A DNA stretch of 64,000 nucleotides from Bacillus carboniphilus. Its GTDB lineage: Bacteria; Bacillota; Bacilli; Bacillales; JC228. Made by a program: the position numbers and the translations under genes. The stretch's first letter is position 1; each line of letters opens with the position of its first letter. Below are positions 37,093 through 46,003 of the stretch, in pieces. Under the pieces are notes generated by a model. It did not search any database. It saw only the letters and a program-made list of their open reading frames with translations, and was not told the DNA's origin. The stretch covers positions 124,001 to 188,000 of the forward strand of contig NZ_BAAADJ010000023.1 in NCBI RefSeq assembly GCF_039522365.1, in the 5' to 3' direction.

Positions 37093-38868
37093 ATGACTTC
37101 ACTAAACATTCAGCATAAGTTATCACTCTTACCTGCCCAACCAGGTTGCTATTTAATGAAAGACCGGCAAGGTACTATTATATATGTTGGGAAGGCAAAG
37201 ATTTTAAAAAATAGAGTACGCTCTTATTTTACAGGAACGCATGATGGAAAAACACAGCGACTTGTAAATGAGATTGAGGATTTTGAATACATCGTGACTT
37301 CCTCCAATATCGAGGCGTTGATTCTAGAATTAAATTTAATCAAAAAATATGACCCCAAATATAATGTCATGCTTCGTGATGACAAAAGCTATCCTTTCAT
37401 AAAATTAACGGCTGAAAAGCATCCAAGGCTTATCACAACCCGTAAGGTAAAAAAGGATAAAGGGAAGTATTTTGGACCATATCCCAACGTACAAGCTGCA
37501 AATGAAACGAAGCGCTTATTGGATCGATTGTATCCTTTAAGAAAATGCTCAACACTGCCAGATCGAGTTTGCCTATATTATCACATTGGACAATGCTTGG
37601 CTCCATGTGTAAATGATATTAGGGAGTTCACGTATAAAGAAATGACAGAAGAGATCATTCGATTTTTGAATGGTGGATATAAAGAAATAAAAAAAGATCT
37701 TCAAGCCAAAATGATGGAAGCCTCAGAAAATCTAGATTTTGAAAAAGCAAAAGAATACCGAGATCAGATTGTCCATATTGAGACAACCATGGAAAAGCAA
37801 AAAATGACTTCTACTGATTTTACCGATAGAGATGTATTTGGTTATGCGGTTGATAAAGGTTGGATGTGTGTTCAGGTTTTCTTTGTTAGACAGGGAAAGC
37901 TAATTGAAAGAGATGTTTCCATGTTCCCGATCTATGACGAACCAGAAGAAGAGATGCTTACATTCCTTGGACAATTTTATCAACAAGTCAATCACTTTAA
38001 ACCAAAGGAAGTTCTTCTTCCCGCGAATATAGATATTGAGATTGCCAGAGAATTACTTGAAGTAAAAGTGCATCAACCTCAAAGAGGGCAAAAGAAAGAC
38101 TTAGTCCAACTAGCAACTAAAAATGCAGCGATTGCACTGAAGGAAAAGTTTTCGTTAATTGAAAAGAAGGAAGAGCGGACTATAAAAGCAGTCGAAAATC
38201 TTGGGGAAGCGATGAACATATATACACCTCATCGAATTGAAGCTTTCGATAACTCTAATATTCAAGGGGCAAATCCGGTTTCGGCGATGGTTGTTTTTAT
38301 TGATGGACGGCCTGCCAAGAAAGAGTATAGGAAGTATAAGATTAAAACGGTTGTGGGCCCTGATGATTATAGTACGATGCGGGAAGTGGTTCGCAGACGT
38401 TATTCGAGAGTACTTAAAGAAGATTTACCATTACCCGATTTAATTATTATTGACGGTGGAAAAGGACAAATTGAGGCTGCTAAAGATGTACTTGAGAATG
38501 AACTAAATATGTCTGTTCCAGTTGCAGGATTAGCCAAAGACGAGAAACACAAGACATCTCAACTATTATTTGGTAATCCATTATCAATTGTTGATTTACC
38601 TCGGAACTCACAGGAATTTTATCTGCTTCAAAGAATACAGGATGAGGTCCACCGTTTTGCGATTACCTTCCATCGTCAGCAAAGAGGAAAAACAGCTTTC
38701 CAATCTGCTTTGGATGATATTCCGGGTGTTGGAGAAAAAAGGAAAAAGCAATTATTAAAACATTTTGGTTCCGTGAAAAAGATGGCAGAAGCAACGGTTG
38801 AAGAACTTCGAGAGGTTGGATTACCTCAACCGGTTGCGGAAGCTGTCCTGCAAAAATTAAAACAATAG
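37093..38868 (+). CDS. uvrC: Excinuclease ABC subunit C
   Basis: 591 aa from ATG 37093, behind GAAGGTGA; an upstream GTG overlaps that site. The GIY-YIG nuclease domain has [19 protein letters not shown] (about 17-35), UVR motif at about 195-230 ([22 protein letters not shown] in part), a C-terminal RNase H-like nuclease domain ([18 protein letters not shown], about 384-401) and a double helix-hairpin-helix ([18 protein letters not shown]). It makes both incisions in nucleotide excision repair. It precedes lysC, as in B. subtilis. Confidence 0.96.
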   Translation: MTSLNIQHKLSLLPAQPGCYLMKDRQGTIIYVGKAKILKNRVRSYFTGTHDGKTQRLVNEIEDFEYIVTSSNIEALILELNLIKKYDPKYNVMLRDDKSYPFIKLTAEKHPRLITTRKVKKDKGKYFGPYPNVQAANETKRLLDRLYPLRKCSTLPDRVCLYYHIGQCLAPCVNDIREFTYKEMTEEIIRFLNGGYKEIKKDLQAKMMEASENLDFEKAKEYRDQIVHIETTMEKQKMTSTDFTDRDVFGYAVDKGWMCVQVFFVRQGKLIERDVSMFPIYDEPEEEMLTFLGQFYQQVNHFKPKEVLLPANIDIEIARELLEVKVHQPQRGQKKDLVQLATKNAAIALKEKFSLIEKKEERTIKAVENLGEAMNIYTPHRIEAFDNSNIQGANPVSAMVVFIDGRPAKKEYRKYKIKTVVGPDDYSTMREVVRRRYSRVLKEDLPLPDLIIIDGGKGQIEAAKDVLENELNMSVPVAGLAKDEKHKTSQLLFGNPLSIVDLPRNSQEFYLLQRIQDEVHRFAITFHRQQRGKTAFQSALDDIPGVGEKRKKQLLKHFGSVKKMAEATVEELREVGLPQPVAEAVLQKLKQ

Positions 38869-38893
38869 GTTGTTTGAGGTTCAGTTTGTGTGC

Positions 38894-38899
38894 TAAAAT
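38894..38899 (+). promoter_or_regulatory. Extended -10 of the lysC transcript
   Basis: TGC followed by TAAAAT (38891-38899). No -35 stands at a proper distance. It lies about 30 bp before the riboswitch base. Confidence 0.45.
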
Positions 38900-38925
38900 G
38901 GGTTGAAATATTTTAATACGTTATC

Positions 38926-39162
38926 GTGATGATAGAGGTGCGAAATTCATTAGTAGGGATCTAGGAGAGGAATGAGCCTCAATGACAGATCTTGAAAGGG
39001 ACCTTCGCCGAAGTGGGAAATGACTCATCTGCATTTTTCGCTGGTTCTACATTGAACAAATGTAGAATTGTCAAGAGAGAAAATCTTGGAGTGCTATCTC
39101 ACATTGTGTGTGGTTTACTTTGAAAATTGCGGACAATGAGAGATTCTCATTGTCTTTTTTTT
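38926..39162 (+). ncRNA. Lysine riboswitch (L box)
   Basis: The aptamer begins GTGATGATAGAGGTGCGAA (38926-38944) and closes with CTATCTCAC (39094-39102). It includes the conserved segments AAGGGACCTTCGCCGAAGT near 38995 and TTTCGCTGG near 39037. A terminator follows: GACAATGAGA (39132-39141), TCTCATTGTC (39145-39154), eight T. Lysine binding is expected to favour termination before lysC. With its tail it fills the 421-bp gap. Confidence 0.94.
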
Positions 39163-39289
39163 ATTTAAAGATGAACTCATACCTTGTGTTATTGATAGTC
39201 TGGACCTTTTTAGGTTCAATGCCTCTGCCTTCACCTTAATTGACTCGACATCTTTCGGGAGAACAACCAAAAGGAAGGGAAGAATTCTA

Positions 39290-40525
39290 ATGGGGATTAT
39301 TGTACAAAAATTTGGAGGTACTTCAGTTGCTACCACTGAGCGGATTCAAAATGTTAGAAACCGGGTCATGGAAGAAGTACAAAATGGTAAGCAGGTTGTA
39401 GTAGTTGTATCCGCTATGGGAAAAACAACCGATCATTTAGTTTCACTTGCAAAAGAATTATCCACTAATCCTTCTAAAAGGGAAATGGATATGCTACTTA
39501 CGACAGGTGAACAAGTGACAATCTCACTTCTTTCGATGGCTTTACAAGAAGCGGGACAACCTGCTGTATCACTAACTGGTTGGCAAGCAGGGATTCAAAC
39601 AGAAAAGGTATTTTCAAATGCGAGAATCATTGATATTCAAACGGATAGAATACAGAAATTACTAGAAAGTAATCAAGTGGTGATCGTTGCAGGATTCCAA
39701 GGTGTATCAGAAGACGGAGAAATTACGACCCTTGGTAGAGGCGGATCTGACACAACAGCCGTAGCATTGGCTGCAGCACTAGGTGCGGAGCGCTGTGATA
39801 TTTATACAGATGTAACAGGTGTGTTTACATCTGATCCTAGATTTGTAAAGGAAGCTCGTAAGCTAGAGAGTATTTCTTATGATGAGATGCTAGAACTAGC
39901 ACACCTAGGAGCTGGTGTTTTACACCCTAGAGCTGTTGAGTTTGCTAAAAATTATCAAATGCCATTAGAAGTTCGTTCTAGTATGGAACCTGAAAGAGGT
40001 ACAAGATTAGAGGAGGAAGTCCAATTGGAAAAAGGTTTAGTAGTACGTGGAGTAGCTTTTGAAGGAGATGTAACGAGAATCACATTATTCGGTTTACCAA
40101 AATCTCAAGCTAAGCTATCCAAGGTATTTTCAAGACTTGCAGAAAACCACATTAACATAGATATCATTATTCAAGCCCTAACCGGTGAAAGTAAGAGTAA
40201 TCTTTCTTTTTCCATCATGGACCAGGATATTGAGCATACTTTATCTGTTCTTGAACAATTCAAAGATGAATTTGAGTATGATAAAGTAGAATCCGAAACA
40301 GGCTTAGCTAAGGTTTCAATTGTAGGTTCTGGAATGGTTTCTAACCCAGGTGTTGCTGCTAAAATGTTTGAGGTTTTAGAGGCGGCTGATGCTACCATTA
40401 AAATGGTAAGTACTTCAGAAATTAAGGTCTCTGCTGTTATTGAACAAGAGAAAATGCTAAGTTCAGCCAGAGCTCTTCATGAAGCATTTGATCTTCAGGA
40501 AAAAAGTGCTTCATTGGTTAAGTAA
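39290..40525 (+). CDS. lysC: Aspartokinase II, lysine-sensitive, overlapping alpha/beta subunits
   Basis: 411 aa. The kinase domain (about 1-240) starts IIVQKFGGTSVATTERI, with TTLGRGGSDTTAVALAAAL (about 145-163). Two C-terminal ACT domains (about 255-400) form the allosteric part. It phosphorylates aspartate for lysine, diaminopimelate, threonine and methionine synthesis. An internal ribosome site inside the gene probably makes a separate beta subunit, as known for B. subtilis. ATG 39290 is preceded by AAGGAAGGGAAG. Controlled by the lysine riboswitch. Confidence 0.95.
   Translation: MGIIVQKFGGTSVATTERIQNVRNRVMEEVQNGKQVVVVVSAMGKTTDHLVSLAKELSTNPSKREMDMLLTTGEQVTISLLSMALQEAGQPAVSLTGWQAGIQTEKVFSNARIIDIQTDRIQKLLESNQVVIVAGFQGVSEDGEITTLGRGGSDTTAVALAAALGAERCDIYTDVTGVFTSDPRFVKEARKLESISYDEMLELAHLGAGVLHPRAVEFAKNYQMPLEVRSSMEPERGTRLEEEVQLEKGLVVRGVAFEGDVTRITLFGLPKSQAKLSKVFSRLAENHINIDIIIQALTGESKSNLSFSIMDQDIEHTLSVLEQFKDEFEYDKVESETGLAKVSIVGSGMVSNPGVAAKMFEVLEAADATIKMVSTSEIKVSAVIEQEKMLSSARALHEAFDLQEKSASLVK
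40012..40027 (+). promoter_or_regulatory. Internal ribosome-binding site and TTG start of the LysC beta subunit
   Basis: GGAGG (40012-40016) stands 8 bases before TTG (40025-40027), which is in frame as codon 246 of lysC. The B. subtilis aspartokinase II beta subunit starts at about the same codon. The product would be the regulatory ACT region alone. Confidence 0.65.
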
Positions 40526-40547
40526 TTGATTAGTTGTTATAAATAGA

Positions 40548-40579
40548 AAAGCTTTCGCCTCAACAGAGGTGAAAGCTTT
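40548..40579. terminator. Bidirectional terminator between lysC and yslB
   Basis: 14-bp stem AAAGCTTTCGCCTC (40548-40561), AACA loop, GAGGTGAAAGCTTT (40566-40579), one G-T pair. Its right arm overlaps the yslB stop codon. Confidence 0.87.
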
Positions 40580-41027
40580 ATTCGTTTACAACCAAGTCCT
40601 TTTGATCCCACTGAACAGTGAAATTGGCTACCTTAGCCTTTCTCTTAGTGGTAAAAATAGATTCACAAACAACTTGTTTTTGAGCTTGAATTTGTTGAGA
40701 TAGGAAACCAGCTTCTAAGTAAAACGAGGGGGATGATTGTAGGTCAAAACGGGATGCTACGATTTCACCACTTAGTTGGAATTCCATTTCATGTTTCTTA
40801 GTAGATAATACGGTTAATGTTCCAAATCCTACTTTTTCAAAAAAGTCCATTACTTCTTGAATAGATTCACAAGGAAAAGACCTAGCAAGCTTTTTTCCAG
40901 ACCAATACATAACAGTATCAGAATGATTACTTAAAATTTCAGGGATAAGCCAATCCCTTATCACAACCACGCTGGAGGCGGGAATAACTTGTTCGGAGAG
41001 TTTATCAATGTATTCCTTTTGTTTCAT
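40578..41027 (-). CDS. yslB: DUF2507 protein, YslB-like
   Basis: 149 aa, soluble, beginning MKQKEYIDKLSEQVIPASSV. The family pattern YWSGKKLARSFPCESIQEVMDFF (about 41-63) is similar to V4R/bacteriochlorophyll-reductase-like folds that bind small ligands. Function unknown. Its place between lysC and sdhC, on the minus strand, matches B. subtilis. The start at 41027 is preceded by AGAAGGGAT. Confidence 0.82.
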   Translation of the reverse strand: MKQKEYIDKLSEQVIPASSVVVIRDWLIPEILSNHSDTVMYWSGKKLARSFPCESIQEVMDFFEKVGFGTLTVLSTKKHEMEFQLSGEIVASRFDLQSSPSFYLEAGFLSQQIQAQKQVVCESIFTTKRKAKVANFTVQWDQKDLVVNE

Positions 41028-41241
41028 TGCAATCCCTTCTTTCTAAAACTATTATATAGCATTCTTTTCTTTTTAGAAGACTTGACATGTTCGTTTGATT
41101 AAAGTTTCTAGAGTTTCTGAATTCCTGTTCGGACAATTGCTATATTACTATACTTACAGAATGAGAAAAACTAGGATTAGGAACATCTTTATCATTTTAT
41201 TAAAATATTTCTATACTCCAAATTTTTAGGTATGCGTTTTC

Positions 41242-41270
41242 TTGACGCTCTATTTCTTTGGGAGTAAAAT
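41242..41270 (+). promoter_or_regulatory. Sigma-A promoter of sdhCAB
   Basis: TTGACG (41242-41247) and TAAAAT (41265-41270), 17-bp spacer; leader about 70 nt. The leader ends in a run of six G (41331-41336) that forms the sdhC ribosome site, an accessible target for a C-rich regulatory RNA such as FsrA in B. subtilis; the latter is inference. The rest of the 319-bp gap shows nothing further. Confidence 0.68.
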
Positions 41271-41346
41271 GAACATGTCGCACATTTATATGATGCAGGC
41301 TTGTTTTTTTCTGCATAATTCATAGACTTGAGGGGGGTAAAACTGC

Positions 41347-41955
41347 ATGGCACAAAATCGCGAGTTCTTAAATCGCAGATTACACTCACTACTTGGTGTA
41401 ATTCCAGTAGGTTTGTTTCTAGTCCAACATTTGGTTGTCAATCAATTTGCAACGCGAGGGGAAGATGCGTTTAACAAAGCAGCCCATTTTATGGAAAGCT
41501 TACCATTTAGATACGCACTTGAAATCTTTGTGATTTTTCTTCCATTATTATTCCACGCTATTTACGGAATCTATATCGCTTTCACAGCCAAAAACAATGT
41601 AAGTAAATATGGATTTTTCCGTAACTGGATGTTCATGCTTCAACGTGTTTCTGGAATTATAACTTTAATTTTCGTAGTGTGGCATGTCTGGGAAACACGC
41701 GTACAAGTTGCTTTCGGAGCAGAAGTTAACTTTTCTATGATGGAAAATATTCTATCGAATCCAATTATGTTCTGGTTCTATGTTGTTGGTGTTGTATCAA
41801 CGATCTTCCACTTTGCAAACGGCCTTTGGTCATTCTGCGTAAGCTGGGGACTAACTGTAACACCTCGTTCACAACTAATTGCAACTTATGTTACGATTGC
41901 GATCTTTATTGCACTTTCCTATGTAGGTATTAGTACTTTATTCGCGTTTATTTAA
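41347..41955 (+). CDS. sdhC: Succinate dehydrogenase cytochrome b558 subunit
   Basis: 202 aa with five transmembrane segments (about 12-32, 54-78, 93-115, 135-158 and 175-198). Histidines for two hemes occur in the helices (LVQHLVVNQF, LLFHAIYGIY, FVVWHVWETR, IFHFANGLW). It anchors the dehydrogenase and reduces menaquinone. ATG 41347 follows GGGGGGT. First gene of sdhCAB. Confidence 0.95.
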   Translation: MAQNREFLNRRLHSLLGVIPVGLFLVQHLVVNQFATRGEDAFNKAAHFMESLPFRYALEIFVIFLPLLFHAIYGIYIAFTAKNNVSKYGFFRNWMFMLQRVSGIITLIFVVWHVWETRVQVAFGAEVNFSMMENILSNPIMFWFYVVGVVSTIFHFANGLWSFCVSWGLTVTPRSQLIATYVTIAIFIALSYVGISTLFAFI

Positions 41956-41981
41956 GATAGAAAAAGGAGTGAGTCATACTA

Positions 41982-43742
41982 ATGAGTAACGGTAAAGTTA
42001 TTGTTGTCGGTGGTGGTCTTGCCGGACTAATGGCAACAATTAAAATAGCAGAAACTGGCACACCCGTAGATCTATTCTCTCTTGTTCCCGTAAAACGCTC
42101 TCACTCTGTTTGTGCACAAGGTGGAATTAACGGAGCTGTTAATACAAAAGGGGAAGGCGATTCTCCTTATATACATTTTGATGACACAATTTATGGTGGG
42201 GACTTTTTAGCCAACCAAACACCTGTAAAAGCAATGTGTGAAGCTGCACCAGGAATTATTCACTTGTTTGACCGTATGGGTGTAATGTTTAACAGAACTC
42301 CAGAGGGTCTACTAGACTTCCGTCGTTTTGGTGGTACTCAACATCACCGTACAGCATATGCGGGTGCAACAACAGGACAGCAGTTGCTATATGCATTAGA
42401 TGAACAAGTACGTCGTCATGAAGTAGCGGGTCTAGTTACAAAATATGAAGGTTGGGAATTCCTAGGAACGGTTCTTGATGATGAAGGACGTGCACGAGGA
42501 ATTGTTGCCCAAGACCTTAAATCCATGGATATTAAATCATTTGCTGCTGATGCTGTCATTATGGCAACTGGTGGTCCTGGTATTATCTTTGGTAAATCAA
42601 CCAACTCTATTATTAACACTGGTTCAGCAGCTTCTATTGTCTACCAACAAGGTGCATATTATGCAAACGGTGAGTTCATTCAAATTCACCCAACAGCAAT
42701 CCCTGGTGACGATAAACTTCGCCTAATGAGTGAATCTGCTCGTGGTGAAGGTGGACGTGTATGGACGTATAAGGATGGTAAGCCATGGTACTTCCTAGAA
42801 GAAAAGTATCCTGCTTATGGAAACCTAGTACCACGTGATATCGCTACACGTGAAATCTTCTCTGTGTGTGTAGATGACAAGCTAGGTATTAACGGTGAAA
42901 ACATGGTTTATCTAGATCTTTCTCATAAAGATGCGAAAGAATTAGATATTAAACTAGGTGGTATCATTGAAATCTATGAAAAATTCATGGGTGATGATCC
43001 ACGTAAAGTTCCTATGAAAATCTTCCCTGCTGTTCACTATTCAATGGGTGGACTTTGGGTTGATTATGACCAACAAACAAATATTCCTGGTCTATTTGCG
43101 GCTGGTGAGGTTGATTACTCTCAGCACGGTGCAAACCGTCTTGGTGCGAACTCATTACTATCAGCAATCTATGGTGGTATGGTTGCAGGACCAAAAGCTG
43201 TGGAATACATCAAAGGTCTTGAAACTTCTACTGACGGACTTTCTTCTTCTGTTTTCGAAAATGCTGTTAAGCAAGAAGAAGAAAAATGGAATAATATTAT
43301 GTCCATGGACGGAAATGAAAACGCATATGTACTTCACAAAGAGCTTGGTGAATGGATGACTGATAACGTAACAGTGGTACGTTACAATGATAAACTTCTA
43401 AAAACAGATGAAAAACTACAAGAGCTTTTAGAAAGATATCAAAATATCAACATACATGATACAGCTCGTTGGAGTAACCAAGGTGCTTCATTTACTCGTC
43501 AATTACAAAACATGTTGCAACTTGCACGTGTTATTACAATTGGTGCATATAACCGTAATGAAAGCCGTGGGGCACACTACAAGCCTGAATTCCCAGATCG
43601 TAATGATGATGAATTCTTAAAGACAACAATGGCTAAATTTGCTGGTGCAAGTGAAGCTCCACAATTCCATTATGAGGAAGTAGATGTTTCTCATATCAAG
43701 CCACGTGTACGTGACTATTCGAAAAAGAAAGAGGGGAAATAA
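41982..43742 (+). CDS. sdhA: Succinate dehydrogenase flavoprotein subunit
   Basis: 586 aa. FAD-binding motif VIVVGGGLAGLMATIKIAE (about 5-23); the covalent FAD histidine region is in RSHSVCAQGGINGAVNTKGEGD (about 39-60); active-site motifs HPTAIPGDDKLRLMSESARGEGG (about 236-258) and HYSMGGLWVDY (about 355-365). It oxidises succinate to fumarate in the TCA cycle. ATG 41982 follows AAAAGGAG. Confidence 0.97.
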   Translation: MSNGKVIVVGGGLAGLMATIKIAETGTPVDLFSLVPVKRSHSVCAQGGINGAVNTKGEGDSPYIHFDDTIYGGDFLANQTPVKAMCEAAPGIIHLFDRMGVMFNRTPEGLLDFRRFGGTQHHRTAYAGATTGQQLLYALDEQVRRHEVAGLVTKYEGWEFLGTVLDDEGRARGIVAQDLKSMDIKSFAADAVIMATGGPGIIFGKSTNSIINTGSAASIVYQQGAYYANGEFIQIHPTAIPGDDKLRLMSESARGEGGRVWTYKDGKPWYFLEEKYPAYGNLVPRDIATREIFSVCVDDKLGINGENMVYLDLSHKDAKELDIKLGGIIEIYEKFMGDDPRKVPMKIFPAVHYSMGGLWVDYDQQTNIPGLFAAGEVDYSQHGANRLGANSLLSAIYGGMVAGPKAVEYIKGLETSTDGLSSSVFENAVKQEEEKWNNIMSMDGNENAYVLHKELGEWMTDNVTVVRYNDKLLKTDEKLQELLERYQNINIHDTARWSNQGASFTRQLQNMLQLARVITIGAYNRNESRGAHYKPEFPDRNDDEFLKTTMAKFAGASEAPQFHYEEVDVSHIKPRVRDYSKKKEGK

Positions 43743-43745
43743 AGG

Positions 43746-44516
43746 ATGACTACTGAGACTAAAACTAAAACAGTCCGTTTTATTATTACTCGTCAAGATA
43801 ATCCAAATGCCGCCCCTTATCAAGAAGAATTCGAACTAGATTATCGTCCAAATATGAACGTAATTTCGGCATTGATGGAGATTAGACGTAACCCTGTAAC
43901 AGCTGATGGGAAAATGACTTCTCCTATCACTTGGGATATGAACTGTCTTGAAGAAGTCTGTGGTGCTTGTTCAATGGTTATCAATGGAAAGCCGCGTCAA
44001 TCTTGTTCGGCTCTTGTTGACCAATTAGAACAACCGATTCGTCTTGAACCAATGAGAACATTCCCGGTTATCCGTGACCTCCAAGTTGACAGAAGCCGTA
44101 TGTTTGACTCATTGAAAAAGGTTAAAGCGTGGATTCCTATCGACGGAACGTATGATTTAGGACCTGGTCCTCGTATGCCAGAAAGAAAGCGTCAATGGGC
44201 ATATGAACTTTCTAAGTGTATGACGTGTGGTGTTTGTCTTGAGGCATGTCCAAATGTAAACAGCAATTCTAACTTCATTGGACCTGCTCCATTATCTCAA
44301 GTACGCCTATTCAATGCGCATCCAACTGGTGCCATGAACAAAGCTGAAAGATTAGAGGAACTTATGGGAGACGGTGGACTTGCGAACTGCGGTAACTCAC
44401 AAAACTGTGTTCAATCTTGTCCAAAAGGTATTCCTTTGACAACTTCTATCGCAGCTCTTAACCGTGATACTACGGTTCAAATGTTCCGTAATTTCTTCGG
44501 TAGTGATCAAGTTTAA
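43746..44516 (+). CDS. sdhB: Succinate dehydrogenase iron-sulfur subunit
   Basis: 256 aa. The 2Fe-2S ligands are in CLEEVCGACSMVINGKPRQSC (about 67-87). The 4Fe-4S and 3Fe-4S ligands are in CMTCGVCLEACP (about 158-169) and NCGNSQNCVQSCPKGIP (about 215-231). It carries electrons from SdhA to SdhC. ATG 43746 lies 3 bp after the sdhA stop. A strong terminator ends the operon. Confidence 0.97.
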   Translation: MTTETKTKTVRFIITRQDNPNAAPYQEEFELDYRPNMNVISALMEIRRNPVTADGKMTSPITWDMNCLEEVCGACSMVINGKPRQSCSALVDQLEQPIRLEPMRTFPVIRDLQVDRSRMFDSLKKVKAWIPIDGTYDLGPGPRMPERKRQWAYELSKCMTCGVCLEACPNVNSNSNFIGPAPLSQVRLFNAHPTGAMNKAERLEELMGDGGLANCGNSQNCVQSCPKGIPLTTSIAALNRDTTVQMFRNFFGSDQV

Positions 44517-44520
44517 TAAC

Positions 44521-44558
44521 AAAAAAGCTTGGATTCATTTAGAATCCAAGCTTTTTTT
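44521..44558 (+). terminator. Terminator of sdhCAB
   Basis: 16-bp perfect stem AAAAAAGCTTGGATTC (44521-44536) with its complement ending in seven T (44542-44558). Confidence 0.95.
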
Positions 44559-44776
44559 GATTCTGGCTGTTGTATTTTCAATTATGGAGGATTTTTTGCA
44601 GGAAGTTTATAAAATTGAGCGTATTTTTTGTTTGAAGTTAATTAAACTAGTCAGTTTTTAGGTGAAGTTCCATTTTTTTAGCGGGATTTATTTGTGAATT
44701 GCTTCTGAAAGGTCTTTAAGGTTGAAAAGTAACGATTAAAAGTGGAAGAAATAGTGATAACAGTTAATGAGTAGTA

Positions 44777-44952
44777 TTGGTGAGTGCGAAAAAGTTATTT
44801 TGAGTGCTTAAATTTTGTTTTGAGTGCGAAAAATCGATTTTAAGTGCAAAAAATTAAGTTTGAGTGCGAAAACTCGTTTGAGTGCCAAAATGGTACGATT
44901 GGGTGCGTTTTTCTAATTTTGAGTGCGATAAATACCCATTTGAGTGCGAAAA
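44777..44952. repeat. Degenerate tandem repeat, 20-bp period (phrase TTTTGAGTGCGAAAAA)
   Basis: Nine copies of TGAGTGCG or close variants begin at 44781, 44801, 44821, 44841, 44861, 44879, 44900, 44920 and 44941, spacing 20, 20, 20, 20, 18, 21, 20 and 21 bp. Variants include TGAGTGCT, TAAGTGCA, TGAGTGCC and TGGGTGCG; the 4-6 bases between units vary. It occupies the 565-bp gap between sdhB and the glycine-zipper gene. The rest of that gap (44560-44776, 44953-45081) is AT-rich with no gene I can support. Confidence 0.85.
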
Positions 44953-45081
44953 AATCCCGATATAATCCCACAGTCAGGAATACAGAAATAGTAGTTTCCT
45001 CAAATCAAATTTTATTAAAATCCAGCCAATGGTTTTGGAGATACCTAAAAATTTATCACAGTCGTTTGTTTGTAGTGACCA

Positions 45082-45243
45082 TTATTTTTTCTTCTTTGAA
45101 CTAACACCACCCACTCCAGCACCAATTGCCACACCAATGGCAATGCCTGCTCCTATATTGTCTAAAGCAACTCCTATCGCTACACCAATGGCAATTCCTG
45201 CAGCCAATCCCGATCCCATATTAACCTTTACGTTTTTGAACAT
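45082..45243 (-). CDS. Small glycine-zipper membrane protein
   Basis: 53 aa, starting at the ATG whose complement is 45241-45243, 8 bases after AGGAG. The peptide is MFKNVKVNMGSGLAAGIAIG, followed by a hydrophobic Gly-rich region and a basic tail SSKKKK. The nine-residue motif GIAIGVAIG occurs twice, 18 residues apart, so the gene contains an internal duplication that is also visible at DNA level (CACCAATGGCAAT on the plus strand at 45132 and 45184). GxxxG-type spacing suggests membrane helix packing. Function unknown. Confidence 0.75.
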   Translation of the reverse strand: MFKNVKVNMGSGLAAGIAIGVAIGVALDNIGAGIAIGVAIGAGVGGVSSKKKK

Positions 45244-45357
45244 TGTGATCGCTCCTATATCCTATGTCTTGATTATTAACAACTAATTACTTTTACGAAA
45301 CAAGGTAGGTAAAAGATTCAAGATTATTCTTCCGAAAATTATAAAAATGCTATAAAA

Positions 45358-45375
45358 TGAATGAATAACCATTCA
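45358..45375 (+). promoter_or_regulatory. FadR-type operator before the ysmA-like gene
   Basis: TGAATGAATAACCATTCA differs from the FadR consensus TGAATGANTANTCATTCA at one position (C for T in the right half). It lies 22 bp before the thioesterase start, over the region where a promoter or early transcript would be. Confidence 0.7.
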
Positions 45376-45397
45376 CTCTCTTTTAGGAGGCCAAATT

Positions 45398-45865
45398 ATG
45401 AAAAACATTCCCTATGTAGGTAACTTTGAAGAATGGAAGAAAGGTTTTTCATTTTATCAAACCATAAAAGTTCGTTTTTCTGAAACAGATTTATATGGAC
45501 ATTTAAACAATACAGTCCCTTTTACATACTTTGAAGAAGCAAGGATTGAATTTTTTAAACAACTAGGATTTATGAAAAGCTGGTTGGATGTGAAAAGTGG
45601 GAAAATACCTGTTGTAGCCGATCTACAGTGTGATTTTATCAAACAAGTTTACTTCGATGAGCGGATCAAGCTGTTTGTGAAGATAAATCATATAGGATCG
45701 TCGTCGCTTGATATTCATTATTTAGCTTTAAATAATGCGGAGCAGCCAGTTTTCATCGGGAGAGGAGCTATTGTTCAAATTTCAAAAGAAACAGGAAAAA
45801 GTGTTCCTTGGACAGATGAGGAAAAGAAGGAATGGAGCCGTTGTGTAAATTTGGAAGTAGGGTAA
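45398..45865 (+). CDS. ysmA: Acyl-CoA thioesterase, 4HBT hot-dog fold, YsmA-like
   Basis: 155 aa of the 4-hydroxybenzoyl-CoA thioesterase family. The motif SETDLYGHLNNTVPFTYFEEAR (about residues 28-49) contains the conserved Asp and the helix with the catalytic carboxylate, and VYFDERIKLFVKINHIGSSSLD (about 83-104) is the hot-dog strand region. It likely hydrolyses acyl-CoA. ATG 45398 follows AGGAGG. It lies between sdhB and gerE, as ysmA does in B. subtilis. The FadR-like box upstream suggests that acyl-CoA levels control it. Confidence 0.85.
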   Translation: MKNIPYVGNFEEWKKGFSFYQTIKVRFSETDLYGHLNNTVPFTYFEEARIEFFKQLGFMKSWLDVKSGKIPVVADLQCDFIKQVYFDERIKLFVKINHIGSSSLDIHYLALNNAEQPVFIGRGAIVQISKETGKSVPWTDEEKKEWSRCVNLEVG

Positions 45866-45910
45866 TCACACATTTTCAGAAATAATGAATTCTTGCCTTG
45901 AAATCCAGTC

Positions 45911-45938
45911 ACTTCATCGTTCTAATTCACATATGATA
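45911..45938 (+). promoter_or_regulatory. Sigma-K-type promoter of gerE
   Basis: AC (45911-45912) and CATATGATA (45930-45938), separated by 17 bp, match the sigma-K pattern (AC, then CATANNNTA). gerE is a sigma-K gene in the mother cell of B. subtilis. Confidence 0.6.
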
Positions 45939-46003
45939 CTATGACTAAATATACACCCATCCCCGCGGTTCTCAGCTGGCGAAGGCAAGGAGGGTAAAAG
46001 TAG

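Noticed and set aside
41082-41110. TTGACA at 41082 as the sdhC promoter
   Set aside because: No -10 at 16-18 bp; the pair at 41242-41270 is much better.
44464-44661. 65-aa frame after sdhB
   Set aside because: It overlaps the end of sdhB and runs through the sdhCAB terminator.
44777-44952. CRISPR array
   Set aside because: Units are 20 bp with only 4-6 variable bases between cores, the copies are degenerate, and no cas gene is near.
45029-45286. 85-aa plus-strand frame opposite the glycine-zipper gene
   Set aside because: Its Pro/Ala/Thr-rich repeat is the complement of the minus-strand gene, which has the ribosome site and start.
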